From positions 15,161,981-15,225,980 of the forward strand of contig JARWKL010000008.1 in assembly GCA_029961685.1 (NCBI GenBank): a stretch of DNA of 64,000 nucleotides. The letters run 5' to 3'. Origin of the DNA: Aristolochia californica. Lineage: Eukaryota > Streptophyta > Magnoliopsida > Piperales > Aristolochiaceae. Below, one piece after another: positions 11,081 through 26,200 of the stretch. The stretch's first letter is position 1. Every line of letters begins with the position of its first letter. The translations under genes and the position numbers were made by a program. The notes below the pieces were generated by a model. That model did no database searches, was not told the origin of the DNA, and saw only the letters and a list, made by a program, of their open reading frames with translations.

Positions 11081-14000
11081 TGTGAATCTAATGTTATTCT
11101 CTTTAAAAGGATTCGTTCCTTAGGTCATTTGCATCTTTAACATGTTTTAAAGATGTGTATCCATTTATTTAAACATGTGTAGAAAAATCACTATCTAAAA
11201 AAATACCGAGCTAATAGGGGGTATCTAGTGAAATTTCCCAAATATGGATAGCAAAATTTTGTGTTCATTTGTTGTGAGTGAATAAATTTTATTTACTCAC
11301 ATTTTTTTTTTGCTTTAAATTCTTTCCCTACATAAACTCTAAAATTTTCATTTTGTTTCGATCTATTTGCCTTTCATCTCTTTTTTTGTTTAAGAGATGA
11401 TGGGAAAGTGAAAACTCAAGTTTATATTTAAGAAAAAAGTATTGATCTAAAATGGATATGCAAAATGCACAAATGTAGAGAAAGATAATTCCAAAAAGTG
11501 TTCACAATTTTTAGGGATTGTAAACTCTTTTTAGTTTTTACATATCAAGTTCGGCAATCGTTTGGAAAAGGAGGAGGCAGGGGATTTTTAATTGAGTATT
11601 GACTGCCAATTCACAACTCATTCCTTACAAAAAAAAGCCCGTTATGCATGATAAATCACTTTAAAATCACCTATGATCATTAGGTCAGCTTTATGTAAAT
11701 GGGTAAAATAATGGCTTGTTTGACTCAGGTAAAAATCCCACCGCACGTTCACTTGAAAATTTAATGTTATTCTCTTTAAAAGGTTTGGATCCATAGGTCA
11801 TTTGCATCTTTAAAATGTTTAAAGAATGCATATCCATTTATTTAAACATGTGTAGAAAAATCTCCTTCTAAAAAAATTCCGAGCTAATAGGGTTGATCTA
11901 GTGGAATTTCCCACACTTGGATAGAAAAATTTTTGTGTTTATTTGTGGTGAGTGAATAAATTTTATTTACTTAATTTTTTTGATTGCTTTAAATTTTTTC
12001 CATATTTAAACTCTAAAATTTTCATTTTGTTGTGATCTATTTGCCTTTTATATCTTTTTTTGTTTACGAGATAATGGGAAAGTGAAAACTCATGTTTATA
12101 TTTAAGAAAAAAGTATACATCTTAAATGGATATGCACAATGCACAAATGTAGAGAGATATAATTCCAAAAACTATTTATAATTTTTAGGGATTGTAAACT
12201 CTTTATAGTTTATATATATCAAGTACGGCAATCGTTGCGAAAAGGGGGAGGTGGGGGATTTTTAATTGAGTGTTGACTCCTAATTCATAACACATTCCTT
12301 ACAAAAAAATAGCTCGTGACACATGATAAATCACTTTAAAATCATTTATGATTGTTAGGTCAGCTTTATGTAAATCAGTAAAATAATGGCTTGTTTGACT
12401 CGGGTAAATATCCCACCGCACGTTCACTTGAGAATTTAATGTTATTCTTATTAAAAGGTTTGGACCCTAAAGTCATTTGCATCTTTGACATGTTTCAAGA
12501 ATGCGTATCCATTTATTTAAACATGTGTTTAAAAATCTCTTTCTAAAAAAAGACCGAGCTAAGAGGGTTGATCTAGTGGAATTTCCCAAACTTGGATAGA
12601 AAAATTTTGTGTTCATTTGTAGTGAGTGAATAAATTTTATTTACTCACATTTTTTTACTGCTTTAAATTCTTTCCCTACGTAAACTTTAAAATTTTCATT
12701 TTGTTTCAATCTATTTGCCTTTTATCTCTTTTTTAGTTTAAGAGATGATGGGAAAGTGAAAACTTAAGTTTATATTTAAGAAAAAAGTATTGATCTTGGA
12801 TATGCAAAATGCACAAATGTAGAGAAAGATAATTCCAAAAAGTGCTCATAATTTTTAGGGATTGTAAACACTTTTTAGGTTTTATATATCAAGTTCGGCA
12901 ATCGTTCGGAAAAGGGGGAGGTGGGGGATTTTTAACTGAGTATTGACTCCCAATTCATAACTCATTCCTTACAAAAAAAAAGCCCGTTATGCATGATAAA
13001 TCACTTTAAAATCACCAATGATCGTTAGGTCAGCTTTATGTAAATGGGTAAAATAATGGCTTGTTTGACTCGGGTAAATATCCCATCGCACGTTCACTTG
13101 AAAATTTAATGTTATTCTCTTTAAAATTTTTGGATCCATAGGTCATTTGCATCTTTAAAATGTTTCAAAAATGCAAATCCATTTATTTAAACACGTCTAG
13201 AAAAATCTCTTTCTAAAAAAATTCCGAGCTAAAAGGGTTGGTCTAGTGGAATTTCCCAAACATGGATAGAAAAATTTTCGTGTTTATTTGTGGTGAGTGA
13301 ATAAATTTTATTTACTTAAATTTTTTTATTGCTTTGAATTCTTTCCATATTTAAACTCTAAAATTTTCGTTTTGTTGTGATCTATTTGCCTTTTCTATCT
13401 TTTTTTGTTTACGAGATAATGGGAAAGTGAAAACTCATGTTTATATTTAAGAAAAAAGTATACATCTAAAATGGATATGCACAATGCACAAATGTAGAGA
13501 GATATAATTCCAAAAACTGTTTATAATTTTTAGGGATTGTAAACTCTTTATAGTTTATATATATCAAGTTCGGCAATCGTTGCGAAAAGGGGGAGGCGGG
13601 AGATTTTTAACTGAGTGTTGACTCCCAATTCATAACTCATTCCTTACAAAAATATAGCCTGTGACACATGATAAATCACTTTAAAATCATCTATGATCGT
13701 TAGGTCAGATTAATGTAAATGAGTAAAATAATGGCTTGTTTGACTCAGGTAAATATCCCACCGCACGTTCACTTGAGAATTTAATGTTATTCTCATTAAA
13801 AGGTTTGGATCCTAAAGTCATTTGCATCTTTAACATGGTTTAAGGATGCGTATCCATTTATTTAAACATGTGTAGAAAAATCACTATCTAAAAAAATACC
13901 GAGCTAAAAGGGGATATCTAGTGAAATTTCCCAAACATTGATAGCAAAATTTTGTGTTCATTTGTAGTGAGTGAATAAATTTTATTTACTCACATTTTTT

Positions 14001-16700
14001 TGTTGCTTTAAATTCTTTCCCTACATAAACTCTAAAATTTTCATTTTGTTTCGATCTATTTGCCTTTTATCTCTTTTTTTGTTTAAGAGATGATGGGAAA
14101 GTGAAAACTCAAGTTTATATTTAAGAAAAAGTATTGATCTAAAATGGATATGCAAAATACACAAATATAGCGAAAGATAATTCCAAAAAGTGTTCATAAT
14201 TTTTAGGGATTGTAAACCCTTTTTAGTTTTTATATATCAAGTTCGGCAATCATTGGGAAAAGGGGGAGGCGGGGGATTTTTAACTGAGTATTGACTCCCA
14301 ATTCACAACTCATTCCTTACAAAAAAAAAAGCCCGTTATGCATGATAAATAACTTTAAAATCACCTATGATCGTTAGGTCAGCTTTATGTAAATGAGTAA
14401 AATAATGGCTTGTTTGACTCAGGTAAATATCCCACCGAACGTTCACTAGAAAATTTAATGTTATTCTCTTTAAAAGGTTTGGATCCACAGGTCATTTGCA
14501 TTTTTAAAATGTTTCAAGAATGCATATCCATTTATTTAAACATGTGTAGAAAAATCTCTTTCTAAAAAAATTCCGAATTAATAGGGTTGATCTAGTGGAA
14601 CTTCCCAAACTTGGATAGAAAAATTTTTGTGTTTATTTGTGGTTAGTGAATAAATTTTATTTACTTAAATTTTTTTATTGCTTTAAATTCTTTCCATATT
14701 TAAACTCTAAAATTTTCATTTTGTTGTGATCTATTTGCCTTTTATATCTTTTTTTGTTTACGAGATAATGGGAAAGTGAAATCTCATGTTTATATTTAAG
14801 AAAAAAGTATACATCTAAAATGGATATGCACAATGCACAAATGTAGAGAGATATAATTCCAAAAACTGTTTATAATTTTTAGGGATTTTAAACTCTTTAT
14901 AGTTTATATATATCAAGTTCGGCAATTGTTGCGAAAAGGGGGAGGCGGGGGATTTGTAACTGAGTGTTGACTCCTAATTCATAACTCATTCCTTACAAAA
15001 ATATAGCCGGTGACACATGATAAATAACTTTAAAATCATCTATGATTGTTAGGTCAGCTTTATGTAAATGAGTAAAATAATGGTTTGTTTGACTCGGGTA
15101 AATATCCCACCTCACGTTCACTTGAGAATTTAATGTTTCTCATTAAAAGGTTTGGATCCTAAAGTCATTTGCATCTTTAACATGTTTCAAGAATGCGTAT
15201 CCATTTATTTAAACATGTGTTTAAAAATCTCTTTCTAAAAAAATACCGAGCTAAGAGGGTTGATCTAGTGGAATTTTCCAAACTTGGATAGAAAAATTTT
15301 GTGTTCAGTTGTAGTCAGTGAATAAATTTTATTTACTCACATTTTTTTACTGCTTTAAATTCTTTCCCTACATAAACTCCAAAATTTTCATTTTGTTTCG
15401 ATCTATTTGCCTTTTATCTCTTTTTTTGTTTAAGAGATGATGGGAAAGTGAAAACTCAAGTTTATATTTAAGAAAAAAGTATTGATCTAAAATGGATTTG
15501 CAAAATGCACAAATGTAGAGAAAGATAATTCCAAAAAGTGTTCATAAGTTTTAGGGATTGTAAACTCTTTTTAGTTTTTATATATCAAGTTCGGCAATCG
15601 TTGGGAAAGGGGGAGCTGGGGGATTTTTAACTGAGTATTGACTCCCAATTCACAATTCATTCCTTGCAAAAAAAAGCCCGTTATGCATGATAAATTACTT
15701 TAAAATCACCTATGATCGTTAGGTCAGCTTTATGTAAATGGGTAAACTAATGGCTTGTTTGACTCGGGTAAATATCCCACCGCACGTTCATTTGAAAATT
15801 TAATGTTATTCTCTTTAAAAGGTTTGGATCCATAGGTCATTTGCATCTTTAAAATGTTTCATGAATGCATATCCATTTATTTAAACATGTGTAGAAAAAT
15901 CTCTTTCTAAAAAAATTCAAAGCTAATAGGGTTGATCTAGTGGAATTTCCCAAACTTGGATAGAAAAATTTTTGTGTTTATTTGTGGTGAGTGAATAAAT
16001 TTTATTTACTTCAATTTTTTTATTGCTTTAAATTCTTTCCATATTTAAACTCTAAAATTTTCGTTTTGTTGTGATCTATTTGCCTTTTATATCTTTTTTT
16101 TGTTTACGAGATAATGGGAAAGTGAAAACTCATGTTTATATTTAAGAAAAAAGTATACATCTAAAATGGATATGCACAATGCACAAATGTAGAGAGATAT
16201 AATTCCAAAAACTGTTTATAATTTTTAGGGATTGTAAACTCTTTATAGTTTATATATATCAAGTTCGGCAATTGTTGTGAAAAGGGGGCGGCGGGGGATT
16301 TTTAACTGAGTGTTGACTCCCAATTCATAACTCATTCCTTAAAAAAATATAGCTCGTGATGCATGATAAATCACTTTAAAATCATCTATGATCGTTAGGT
16401 CAGCTTTATGTAAATGAGTAAAATAATGGCTTGTTTGACTCGGGTAAATTTCCCACCGCACGTTCACTTGAGTATTTAATGTTATTCTCATTAAAAGGTT
16501 TGGATCCTAAAGTCATTTGCATCTGTAACATGTTTCAAGAATGCGTATCCATTTATTTAAACATGTGTTTAAAAATCTCTTTCTAAAAAAATACTGAGCT
16601 AAGAGGGTTGATGTAGTGGAATTTCCCAAACTTGGATAGAAAAAATTTGTGTTCATTTGTGGCGAGTGAATAAATTTTATTTACTCACATTTTTTTACTG
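11080..16700. repeat. Nested dimer/tetramer higher-order repeat (~1.35 / 2.69 kb)
   Basis: Anchors are at 11114, 11787, 12462, 13132, 13807, 14481, 15154, 15826 and 16502. One monomer kind carries AAAGTATTGATCT with GCAAAATGCACA or GCAAAATACACA and GAGAAAGATAATT (or GCGAAAGATAATT) (about 11440, 12787, 14131, 15479). The other carries GAGATAATGGG, CTCATGTTTATATT, AGAGAGATATAATT, CTTTATAGTTTATATAT and TTGCGAAAAGG or TTGTGAAAAGG. The dimer period is about 1346 bp with four copies. Some variants repeat every second dimer: CACTATCTAAAAAAATACC with TATCTAGTGAAATTTCCC at about 11190 and 13890, and GAGCTAAGAGGGTTGAT at about 12556 and 15249, a tetramer of about 2692 bp. A related partial copy (CTTTCCCTACGTAAACTC, CCATATTTAAACTC) reappears at 21.3-22.2 kb. 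Confidence 0.85.
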
Positions 16701-19700
16701 CTTTAAATTCTTTCCCTATTTAAACTCTAAAATTTTCATTTTGTTTCGATCTTTTTGCTTTTTATCTCTTTTTTAGTTTACGAGATGATGGGAAAGTGAA
16801 AACTCAAGTTTAAATTTAAGAAAAAAGTATAGATCTAAAATGGATATGCACAATGCCCAAATGTAGAGAGTGATAATCCGAAAAAGTGTTCATAATTTTT
16901 TGGGATTGTAAACTCTTTTTAGTTTTTATATATCAAGTTTGGCATTCGTTGGGAATAGGGGGAGGTGGGGGATTTTTAACTGAGTGTTGAATCCCAATTC
17001 ATAACTCATTCCTTACAAAAATAAAGCCCGTTATGCATGATAAATCACTTTAAAATCATCTATGATTGTTAGGTCAGCTTTATGGAAATGAGTAAAATAA
17101 TGGCTCGTTTGACTCGGGTAAATATCCCTCCGCACGTTCAGTTGAGAATTTAACATTATTCTCTTTAAAAGGTTTCGATCCTTAGGTCATTTGCGTCTTT
17201 AACATGTTTCAAGAATGCATATCCATTTATTTAAACATGTGAAGAAAAATCTCTTTCTAAAAATATATCGAGCAAATAGGGTTGATCAAGTGGAATTTCC
17301 CAAACTTGGATTGCAAAATTTTTGTGTTCATTGGTGGTGAGTGAATAAATTTTATTTACTTGCATTTTTTATTGCTTTAAATTCTTTCGATACATAAACT
17401 CTAAAATTTTCATTTTATTGTGATCTATTTGCCTTTTATATCTTTTTTCGTTTACGAGATGATGGGAAACTGAAAACTCAAGTTTATATTTAAAAAAAAA
17501 AAGTACACGTCTAAAATGGATATGCACAATGCACAAATGAAGAGAGAGATAATTCCAAAAAGTTTTTATAATTTTTAGGGATTGTAAACTCTTTTCAGTT
17601 TTTATATATCAAGTTTGGCAATCGTTGGGAAAAGGGGGAGGCGGCGGATTTTTAACCGAGTGTTGACTTCATATTCATAAATCATTCCTTACAAAAAAAA
17701 CCCGTTATGCATGATAAATCACTTTAAAATCATCTATGATCGTTAGGTCAGCTTTATGTAAATGGGTAAAATAATGGGTTGTTTGACTCGGGTAAATATC
17801 CCACCACACGTTCACTTGAAAATTTAATGTTATTCTCTTTAAAAGGTTTGGCTCCATAGGTCATTTGCATCTTTAACATGTTTCAAGAGTGCTTAACCAT
17901 TTATTTAAACATGTGTAGAAAATCTCTTTTCTAAAAAATATCGATCTAATAGGGTTGATCTAGTGGAATTTGCCAAACTTGGATTGGAAAATTTTTCTGT
18001 TCATTTGTGTTGAGTGAAAAAAATTTATTTACTTTAATTTTTTTGTTGCTTTAAATTCTTTCCATGCATAAACTCTAAAACTTTTGTTTTGTTGTGATCT
18101 ATTTGCCTTTTATCTCTTTTTTTGTTTACGAGATGATGGGAAAGTGAAACTCAAGTTTTTATTTAAGAAAAATATACATCTAAAATGGATATGCACAATG
18201 CACAAATGTAAAGAGTGATAATTCCAAAAAGTGTTTATAATTTTTCGGGATTGGAAACTCTTTTTATTTTTTATATATCAAATTTGGCAATCGTTGGGAA
18301 AAGGGGGAGCAGGGGATTTTTAACTGAGTGTTGACTCCCAATTCATAACTCATTCCTTACAAAAAAAAACCCGTTACGCATGATAAATCACTTTAAAATC
18401 ATCTATGATCGTTAGGTCCGCTTTATGTAAATGGGTAAAATTATGGCTCTTTTGACTCGGTTAAATTCCCACCGCACGTTCACTTGAAAATTTAATGTTA
18501 TTCTCTTTAAAAGGTTTGGACCCATAGGTTATTTGCATCTTGAACATGTTTCAAGAATGCCTATCCTTTTATTTAAACATGTGTAGAAAAATCTCTTTCT
18601 AAAATAGTATCGAGTTAATAGGGTTGATCAAGTGGAATTTCCCAAACTATGATAGCAAAATTTTTGTGTTCATTTGTGTTGAGTCAATAAATTTTATTTA
18701 CTTACATTTTTTATTGCTTTAAATTCTTTCATACATAAACTCTAAAACTTTCATATTGTCGTGATCTATTTGCCTTTTATCTCTTTTTCATTTCGAGTTG
18801 ATGGGAAAGTGAAACTCAAGTTTATATTTAAGAAAAAAGTATACATCTAAAATGGATATGCACAATGCACAAATGTAGAGAGAGATAATTCCAAAAAGTG
18901 TTTATAATTTTTAGGGATTGTAAACTCTTTTTAATTTTTATATATGAAGTTCAACAATCGTTGGGAAAAGGGGGAGGTTGAGGATTTTGAACTGAGGGTT
19001 GACTCCCAATTCATAACTCATTCTTCAAAAACATATAGCCCAGGACGCATAATAAATCACTTTAAAATCATCTATGATTGTTATGTCAGCTTTATGTCAA
19101 TGAGTAAAATAATGGCTTGTTTGACTCGGGTAAATATCCCACAACACGTTCACTTGAAAATTTAATGTTATTCTCTTTAAGAGGTTTGGATCCTTTGGTC
19201 ATTTGCATCTTTAACATTTTTCAAGAATGTGTATCCATTTATTTAAACATGACTAGAAAAATCTCTTTCAAAAAAAATACGGAGCTAATAGGGTTGATAT
19301 AGTGGAATTTCCCAAACTTGCATAGAAAAATTTTGTGTTCATTTGTGGCGAGTGAATAAATTTTATTTACACAAAAATTTTTATTGCTTTTAATTCTTTC
19401 CATACATAAAGTCTAAAATTTTCATTTTTTTTCAATCTTTTTGCCTTTTATCTCTTTTTTTGTTTACGAGATGATGGGAAAGTGAAAACTCAAGTTTATA
19501 TTTAAGAAAAAAGTATACTTCTAAAATGGATATGCACAATACACAAATGTAGAGAGAGATAGTTCCAAAAAGTGTTCATAATTTTTAGGGATTGTAAACT
19601 CTTTTTAGTTTTTATATATCAAGTTCGGCAATCGTTGAGAAAAGGGGGAGGCGGGGGATTTTTAACTGAGTGTTGACTCCCAATTCATAACTCAATCCTT

Positions 19701-22700
19701 ACAAAAATATAGCCCGTGACGCATGATAAATCACTTTAAAATCATCTATGATTGTTTGGTTAGCTTTATCGAAATGGGTAAAATGATGGCTTGTTTGACT
19801 CGGGTAAATATCACACCGCACGTTGACTTGATAGTTAAATGTTATTCTCTTTAAAAGGTTTGTATTCATAGGTCATTTGCATCTATAACATGTTTCAAGA
19901 ATGCATATCCATTTATTTAAACATGTGTAGAAAAATGTCTTTCTTAGAAAATACCAAGCTAACATGGTTGATCTAGTGGAATTTCCCAAAGTTGGATAGC
20001 AAAATTTTTGTGCGCATTTGTGGTGAGTGAATAAATTTTATTTACTTACTTTGTTTTATTGCTTTAAATTCTTTCCATACATAAACTCTAAAATTTTCAT
20101 TTTGTTATGATCTATTTGCCTTTTATCTCTTTTTTAGTTTACGAGATGATGGGAAAGTGAAAACTCAAGTTTATATTTAAGAAAAAAGTATACACCTAAA
20201 ATGGATATGCACAATGCACAAATGTAAAGAGAGATAATTCCAAAAAGTGTTTATAATTTTTAGGGATTTGAAACTCTTTTCAGTTTTTATATATCAAGTT
20301 CGGTAATCGTTGGGAAAAGGGGGAGGCGGAGGATTTTTAACTGAGTGGTTACTCCGAATTCCTAACTTATTCCTTACAAAAAAAATCCCGTTACGCATGA
20401 TAAATCACTTTAAAATCATCGATGATCGTTAGGTCAGCTTTATGGAAATGGGTAAAATAATGGCTTGTTTGACTCGGGTAAATATCCCACTGCACATTCA
20501 TTTGAAAATTTAATGTTATTCTCTTTAAAAGGTTTGGATCCATTGGTCATTTGCATTTTTAACATGTTTCAAGAATGCATATCCATTTATTTAAACATGT
20601 GTAGAAAAATCTCTTTCTAAAAAAATATCGAGCTAATACAGTTGATCTAGTTGAATTTGCCAAACTTGGATAGAAAAATTTTCGTGATCATTTTTGTTGA
20701 GCAAAAAAATTTTATTCACTTACATTTTTTTATTGCTTTAAATTCTTTCCATACATAAACTCTAAAATTTTTATTTTTTTGTGATCTATTTGCCTTTTAT
20801 CACTTTTTTTGTTTCCGAGATGATTGTAAAGTGAAACTCAAGTTTATATTTAAGAAAAAAGTATACATCTAAAATGGATATGCACAATGCACAAATGTAG
20901 AGAGAGATAATTCCGAAAAGTGTTTATAATTTTTAGGGATTGTAAACTCTTTTTAGTTTTTATATATCTGGTTCAACAACCGTTGGTAAAAGGGGGAGGC
21001 GAGGGATTTTTAACTGAGTGTTGACTCCCAATTCATAACTCATTCCTTACAAAAATATAGCCAGTGATGCATGATAAATCACTTTAAAATCATCTATGAT
21101 CGTTAGGTCAACTTTACGTAAATGAGTAAAATAATGGCTTGTTTGACTCTGGTAAATATCTCACGGCACGTTCACTTGAGAATTTAATGTTATTCTCTTT
21201 AAAAGGTTTGGATCCATAGGTCATTTGCATCTTGAACCTGTTTCAAGAATACATATCCATTTATGTCAACATGTGCAGAAAAATCTCTTTCTCAAAAAAT
21301 TCCGAACTAAAAGGATTGATCTAGTGGAATTTCCAAAACTTAGATAGCAAAATTTTTGTGTTCATTTGTGGTGAGTGAATAAATTTTATTTACTTACATT
21401 TTTTTATTGCTTTAAATTCTTTCCATATTTAAACTCTAAAATTTTCGTTTTGTTGTGATCTATTTTCCTTTTATATCTTTTTTTGTTTACAAGATGATGG
21501 GAAAGTGAAAACTCAAGTTTATATATAAGAAAAAAGTATACATCTAAAATCGATATGCACAATGCCGAAATGCAGAGAGAGATAATTTGAAAAAATGTTC
21601 ATAATTTTTTGGGATTGTAAACTCTTTTTAGTTTTTATATATCAAGTTCTGCATTCGTTGGCAAAAGGGGGAGGCGGGGGATTTTTTACTGAGTGTTGAA
21701 TCCCAATTCATAACTCATTCCTTACAAAAATATAGCCCGTTACGCTTGATAAATCACTTTAAAATCATCTAAGATCGTTAGATCAGCTTTATGGAAATGG
21801 GTAAAAAAATGGCTTGTTTGACTCGGGTAAATATCTCACGGCACGTTCACTTGAGAATTTAATGTTATTCTCTTTAAAAGGATTGGATCCATAGGTCATT
21901 AGCATCTTTAACCTGTTTCAAGAATGCATATCCATTTATTTAAACATGTGTAGAAAAATCTCTTTCTAAAAAAATCCAACCTATAGGGTTGGTCTAATGA
22001 AATTTCCCAAACTTGGATAGCAAAATTTTGTGTTCATTTGTGGTGAGTGAATAAATTTTATTTACTCACATTTTTTTACTGCTTTAAATTCTTTCCCTAC
22101 GTAAACTCTAAAATTTTCATTTTGTTTCGATCTATTTGCCTTTTATCTCTTTTTTTGTTTACGAGATGATGGGAAAGTCAAAACTCAAGTTTATATTTAA
22201 GAAAAAAGTATACATCTAAAATGTATATCCACAATGCCCTAATGCAGTGTTCATAATTTTTAGGGATTGCAAACTCTTTTTAGTTTTTATATATCAAGTT
22301 GGGCATTCGTAGGGAAGAGGGGGAGGCGGGGGATTTTTAACTGAGTGTTGAATCCCAATTCATAACTCATTCCTTAAAAAAATAAAGCCCGTTACGTATG
22401 ATAAATCACTTTAAAATCATCTATGATCGTTAGGTCAGCTTTATGGAAATGGGTAAAATAATGGCTTGTTTGACTCGGGTAACATCCCTCCGCACGTTCA
22501 CTTGAGATTTTAAAGTCATTCTCTTTAAAATGTTTGGATCCATAGGTCATTTGCATCTTTAACATGTTTCAAGAATGCATATCCATTTATTTAAACATGT
22601 GTTGATAAATCTCTTTCTTAAAAAATACCGAGCTATTAGGGTTGATTTAGTGGAATTTCCCAAACTTGAATAGCAAAATTTTTGTGTTCATTGGTGGTGA

Positions 22701-23200
22701 GTGAATAAATTTTATTTATTTATATTTTTTATTCCTTTAAATTCTTTCCATACATAAACTCTAAAATTTTCATTTTGTTGTGATCTATTTGCCTTTTATA
22801 TCTTTTTATGTTTACGAGATGATGGGAAAGTGAAAACTCAAATTTATATTTAAGAAAAAAGTATACAACTAAAATGGATATGCACAATGCACAAATGTAG
22901 AGAGAGATAATTCCAAAAATGTTTTATAATTTTTAAGGATTGTAAACTGTTTTTAGTTTTTATATATCCAGTTCGGCAACTGTTGGGAAAAGGGGGAGGC
23001 AGGGGATTTTTAACTGAGTGTTGACTCCCAATTCATAACTCATTCCTTACAAAAAAAGCCCGTAACGCATGATAAATCACTTAAAAATCATCTATGATCG
23101 TTAGGTCAGCTTTATGTAAATGGGTAAAATAATATCTTGTTTGACTCGGGTAAATATCCCACCGCACGTTCACTTGAGAATTTAATGTTATTCACTTTAA
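16700..23200. repeat. Mixed type A monomers
   Basis: Anchors are at 17176, 17850, 18518, 19188, 19862, 20536, 21210, 21885 and 22536. No single period is evident. Units at about 16860, 21570 and 22250 share TTGAATCCCAATTC and GGCATTCGT/GCATTCGT variants, hinting at exchange over about 7-8 units. The unit ending at 22536 is short (651 bp) owing to a loss of about 24 bp at about 22245 (AATGCAGTGTTC). Two overlapping short frames near 18944-19302 are accidental and have no conserved coding signal. Confidence 0.8.
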
Positions 23201-26200
23201 AAGGTTTCGATCCATAGGTCATTTGCATCTTTAACATGTCTCAAGAGTGCATATCCATTTATTTAAACATGTGTAGAAAAATCTCTTTCTAAAAAAATAC
23301 CGAGCTAATAGGGTTGATCTAGTGGAATTTCCCAAACTTGGATAGCAAAATTTTTCTGTTCATTCGTGGAGTTAATAAGTTTTATTTACTTACATTTTTT
23401 GATTGCATTAAATTCTTTCTATACATCTAAAATTTTCATTTTGTTGTGATCTATTTGCCTTTTATCTCCTTTTTTGTTTATGAGATGATGGGAAAGTGAA
23501 AACTGAAGTTTATATTTAAGAAAAAAGTATACATCTAAAATGGATATGCACAATGCACAAATGTAGAGAGAGATAATTCCAAAAAGTGTTTTTAATTTTT
23601 AGGGAATGTAAACTCTTTTTAGTTTTTATATATCAAGTTCGGTAATCGTTGGGAAAAGGGGGAGGTAGGGGTGCTTAATTGAGTGTTGACTCCCAATCGA
23701 TAACTCATTCCTTACAAAAATATAGCCCATTACGCATGATAAATCACATTAAAATCATCTATGATCGTTAGGTCAGCTTTATGGAAATGGGTAAAATAAT
23801 GGCTTGTTTGACTCGGGTAATATCCCTCCGCACGTTCACTTGAGAATTTAATGTTATTCTCTTTAAAAGGGTTAGATCCATAGGTCATTTGCATCTTTAA
23901 CATGTTTCAAGAGTGCATATCCATTTATTTAAACATGTGTAGAAAAATCTCTTTCTAAAAAAATGCCGAGCTAATAGGGTTGATCTAGTGGAATTTTGCC
24001 AAACTTGGATAGTAAAATTTTTGTGTTCATTCGTGGAGTTAATAAATTTTATTTACTTACTTTTTTTATTGCTTTAAATTCTTTCCATACATAAACGCTA
24101 AAATTTTCATTTTTTTGTGATCTATTTCCCTTTTATCTCTTTTTTTGTTTACGAGATGATGGGAAAGTGAAAACTGAAGTTTATATTTAAGAAAAATGTA
24201 TACACCTAAAATGGATATGCACAATGCACAAATGTAGAGAAAGATAATTCCAAAAAGTGTTTTTAATTTTTAGGGAATGTAAACTCTTTTTAGTTTTTAT
24301 ATATCAAGTTCGGCAATCGTTGGGAAAAGGGGGAGGCGGGGGATTTTTAACTGAGTGTTGACTCCCAATCCATAACTCATTCCTTATAAAAATATAGCCC
24401 GTTATGCATGATAAATCACTTTAAAATCATCTATGATCGTTCGGTCAGATTTATGTAAATGGGTAAAATAATGGCTTGTTTGACTCGGGTAAATATACTA
24501 CCGCACGTTCACTAGAGAATTTAGTGTTATTCTCTTTAAAAGGTTTGTACCCATAGGTCATTTGCATTCTTCACATGTTTCAAGAATGCATATCCATTTA
24601 TTTAAACATGTGTAGGAAAATCTCTTGCTAAAAAAATACCGCGCTAATAGGGTTGATCAAGTGGAATTTCCCAAACTTGGATAGCAATATTTTTGTGTTC
24701 ATTCGTGGAGTTAATAATTTTTATTTAGTTACTTTTTTTATTGGTTTTAATTCTTTCCATACATCTATAATTTTCATTTTGTTGTGATCTATTTGCTTTT
24801 TATCTCCTTTCTAGTTGATGAGATGATGGGAAAGTGAAAACTGAAGTTTATATTTATGAAAAAAGTACACATCTAAAATGGGTTTGCACAATGCACAAAT
24901 GTAGAGAGAGATAATTCCAAAAAGTGCTTATAATTTTTAGGGATTGTAAACTCTTTTTAGTTTTTATATATATAGTTCAGAAATCGTTAGGAAAAGGGGG
25001 AGGCAGGGGATTTTTAAATGAGTGTTGACTCCAAATTTATAACTCATTCCTTACAAAAAAAAAGCCTGTTATGCATGATAAATCACTTTAAAATCATCTA
25101 TGATCGTTAGGTCAGCTTTATGTAAATGGGTAAAATAATGGCTTGTTTGACTCGGGTAAATATCCACTCGCACGTTTACTTGTTATTCTCTTTAAAAGGT
25201 TTGGATCCGTTGGTCATTTGCATCTTTAACATGTTTCAAGAGTGCATATCCATTTATTTAAACATGTGTAGAAAAATCTCTTTCTAGAAAAAACCGAGCT
25301 AATAGGGTTGATCTAGTGGAATTTCCCAAACTTGGATAGAAAAATTTTTGTGTTCATTCGAGGAGTTGATAAATTTTGTTTACTTACATTTTTTTATTGC
25401 TTTAAATTCTTTCCATACATCTAAAATTTTCATTTTGTTGTGATCTATTTGCCTTTTATCTCTTTATTTGTTTACGAGATGATGGGAAAGTGAAAACTAA
25501 AGTTTACATTTAAGAAAAAAGTATACATCTAAAATGGATATGCACAATGCACAAATGTAGAGAGAGATAATTCCAAAAAGTTTTAAAATTTTTAGGGACT
25601 GTAACCTCTTTTTAGTTTTTATATATCAAGTTCGGCAATCATTAGGAAAAGGGGGAGGCAGGGGATTTTTAATAGAGTGTAGACTCCCAATCCATAACTC
25701 ATTCCTTACAAAAATATAGCCTGTTACTCATGATAAATCACTTTAAAATCATCTATGATAGTTAGGTCAGCTTTATGTAAATGGGTAAAATAATGGCTTG
25801 TTTAATTCGGGTAAATACCCCACCGCACGTTCACTTGAGAATTTAATGTTATTCTCTTTAAAAGGTTTGTATCCATAGGTCATTTGCATCTTTTACATGC
25901 TTCATGAATGCATATCCATTTATTTAAACAGGTGTAGAAAAATCTCTTTCTAAAAAAATACAGGGCTAATATGGTTGATTTAGTGGAATTTCCCAAACTT
26001 GGATTGCAAAATTTTTGTGTTCATTTGTGGTGAGTGAAAAATTTTTATTTACTTACATTTTTTTATTGCTTTAAATTCTTTCCATACATAAACTCTAAAA
26101 TTTTCCTTTTGTTGTGATCTATTTGCCTTTTATCTCTTTTCTAGTTTACAAGATGATGGCAAAGTGAAAACTCAAGTTTGTATTTAAGAAAAAAATATAC

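Noticed and set aside
18944..19302. Two overlapping open frames of 73 and 61 codons
   Set aside because: They exist only because this unit has CCTTTGGTC in place of CCATAGGTC, removing a TAG stop present in most units.
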